Positions 63,131 through 64,000 of a DNA stretch of 64,000 nucleotides are shown in pieces; the stretch's first letter is position 1, and each line of letters begins with the position of its first letter. Position numbers and translations under genes: made by a program. The notes under the pieces were generated by a model. The model searched no databases, was not told the origin of the DNA, and was given only the letters and a program-made list of their open reading frames with translations. This DNA comes from Antarcticibacterium arcticum (GTDB taxonomy: Bacteria; Bacteroidota; Bacteroidia; Flavobacteriales; Flavobacteriaceae), in NCBI RefSeq assembly GCF_007993795.1, contig NZ_CP042476.1, positions 992,001-1,056,000 of the forward strand, given 5' to 3'.

Positions 63131-64000
63131 ATGTTTGAAAATTTTAATTTCAAGACTGTAAGCTGTTACCTGGAAGAATATTTTATTGAACAGGGAATGA
63201 ATGTGTTAGTGGCAAGCTATCTCAACCTGTTTATTAATATTACCGCTTTAGTGCTGTTGGTCCTGGCAATTAATTTTCTTATCAGGCGATTTGTAATTGA
63301 AGCATTTCAGGCATTTACCAATAAAACAAAAACTACTTTTGATGATTTTTTGGTAAAGAGCAAATTTCCCAAATATGTAGGGCAAATTGTACCCATTCTT
63401 CTAATAAATTATTCAGCCCCTTATATATTGATCAATCACCCCTTTCTTTTGAAAACGGTGAATTTAATAATGCATATTTATGTAATTCTCCTGGTAATCT
63501 GGATCTTCAGGAGTTTGTTGAGAACCACAAAGAATTATCTAAAAACACAGGAAGAATACCGGGATAAACCCATTGACAGTTACATTCAGGTGGTAATTAT
63601 TTTTGTGTGGATTGTAGGTATCATGTTCATTATTTCAGAGCTTACAGGCCAATCTGTAGTAAGCTTTGCTATTTCACTGGGGGCGGCTTCCGCCATATTA
63701 TTGCTTATTTTCAAGGATACTATATTGGGGTTTGTAGCTTCTATTCAGGTGTCTGTAAATGATATTGTAAGAATTGGTGACTGGATTACTTTCAGCAAAT
63801 TTGGGGCAGATGGAAGTGTGACCGAAATTAATCTGGCTACGGTGAGAGTTCAGAATTGGGATAATACCTATACCACTATACCTACCTATAGTCTTATTGC
63901 AGATTCCTTTCAAAACTGGAGGGGAATGCAGGAATCACCTGGGAGGAGGATAAAAAGAGCAATTTTTATTAAGCAAAATTCAGTGAAATTTGTGAGCAGC
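63131..64000 (+). CDS. MscS-family mechanosensitive channel, partial
   Basis: The first 290 codons are present; the C-terminus runs off the window. Several N-terminal membrane helices (from about residue 27) lead to the pore helix region SFAISLGAASAILLLIFKDT and the beta domain VNDIVRIGDWITF, VTEINLATVRVQNWDNTYTT and IPTYSLIADSFQNW. The WDNTYTTIPTYSL segment points to the YbdG/miniconductance (MscM-like) subfamily, which releases solutes under osmotic down-shock or signals stress. ATG directly follows the DUF3817 stop. Confidence 0.9.
   Translation, partial: MFENFNFKTVSCYLEEYFIEQGMNVLVASYLNLFINITALVLLVLAINFLIRRFVIEAFQAFTNKTKTTFDDFLVKSKFPKYVGQIVPILLINYSAPYILINHPFLLKTVNLIMHIYVILLVIWIFRSLLRTTKNYLKTQEEYRDKPIDSYIQVVIIFVWIVGIMFIISELTGQSVVSFAISLGAASAILLLIFKDTILGFVASIQVSVNDIVRIGDWITFSKFGADGSVTEINLATVRVQNWDNTYTTIPTYSLIADSFQNWRGMQESPGRRIKRAIFIKQNSVKFVSS

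Overview
This 64-kb window comes from the chromosome of a member of the Bacteroidota, most probably a marine or soil Flavobacteriaceae close to the Gramella/Christiangramia, Salegentibacter or Zunongwangia group. The basis is low GC, type IX secretion (T9SS) C-terminal sorting domains, lipoprotein signals, the TTTG-N19/20-TAnnTTTG promoters in front of tRNA genes, a flexirubin-type pigment cluster with a tyrosine ammonia-lyase very like the Flavobacterium johnsoniae enzyme, and many family-typical proteins (DUF1080, DUF1704/QEGLA, DUF1206, DUF3817, CHU_C-type ends). The genus is inference.

Layout. 1-7135: the end of a flexirubin/aryl-polyene-like pigment cluster, with ketosynthase-like partner, ketosynthase, thioesterase, dehydratase, acyltransferase, ketoreductase and tyrosine ammonia-lyase on the minus strand, and a divergent FAD halogenase-like enzyme. 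7199-7547: tRNA-Ser(GCT) and tRNA-Pro(TGG). 7534-13845: a small integrative island inserted in the 3' end of tRNA-Pro, bounded by a 15-bp direct repeat. It carries a tyrosine recombinase, a lipoprotein, a large frameshifted T9SS-secreted serine esterase and structured non-coding DNA. 13846-14400: the displaced native trailer of tRNA-Pro with four ~123-bp tandem repeats. 14534-19172: sugar-related genes (two DUF1080 proteins, a Tat-exported Gfo/Idh/MocA oxidoreductase, a glucokinase and an aldo/keto reductase relic). 19366-25177: Hsp20, a P-type Ca2+-ATPase, deoC-deoD and a possible SecB-like protein. 25354-25897: tRNA-Arg(TCT) followed by four ~118-bp tandem repeats.

26251-30187 holds signalling genes (a BLUF protein that lacks its photochemical residues, a lone receiver domain, a multi-PAS histidine kinase) and a CDGSH iron-sulfur protein. 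30545-34372 is a tightly coupled three-gene operon: a DUF1704 zinc-peptidase homologue, a glutathione-synthetase-like ATP-grasp ligase and an AstE/aspartoacylase-type zinc enzyme. This is my main candidate for an under-described system, because the first two genes pair the same two enzyme classes (removal and ligation of a terminal amino acid) that run the eukaryotic tubulin tyrosination cycle. 34532-41568: hemerythrin, then an operon of a frameshifted LLM-family flavin enzyme, two GH13 glucosidase/trehalose-synthase-like enzymes and a sensory-rhodopsin-transducer family protein, then a lipoprotein and a lactonase-like beta-propeller. 41569-64000: mostly housekeeping genes (corA, recQ, truA, an SSL2-like helicase, a Crp/Fnr regulator, cysE-cysM, a T9SS type-B protein, a FUSC transporter, oxidoreductases, membrane proteins, a DEAD-box RNA helicase, galE and a MscS channel cut by the window end). 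Two small genes, a 34-aa Lys-rich protein and a 52-aa YqaE/Pmp3 protein, also lie here.

Two otherwise sound genes are broken by one missing base, each in a run of five C/G where six would restore the frame. They may be assembly errors, true mutations or slippage (phase-variable) sites. No rRNA, CRISPR array, IS element or complete prophage was seen.
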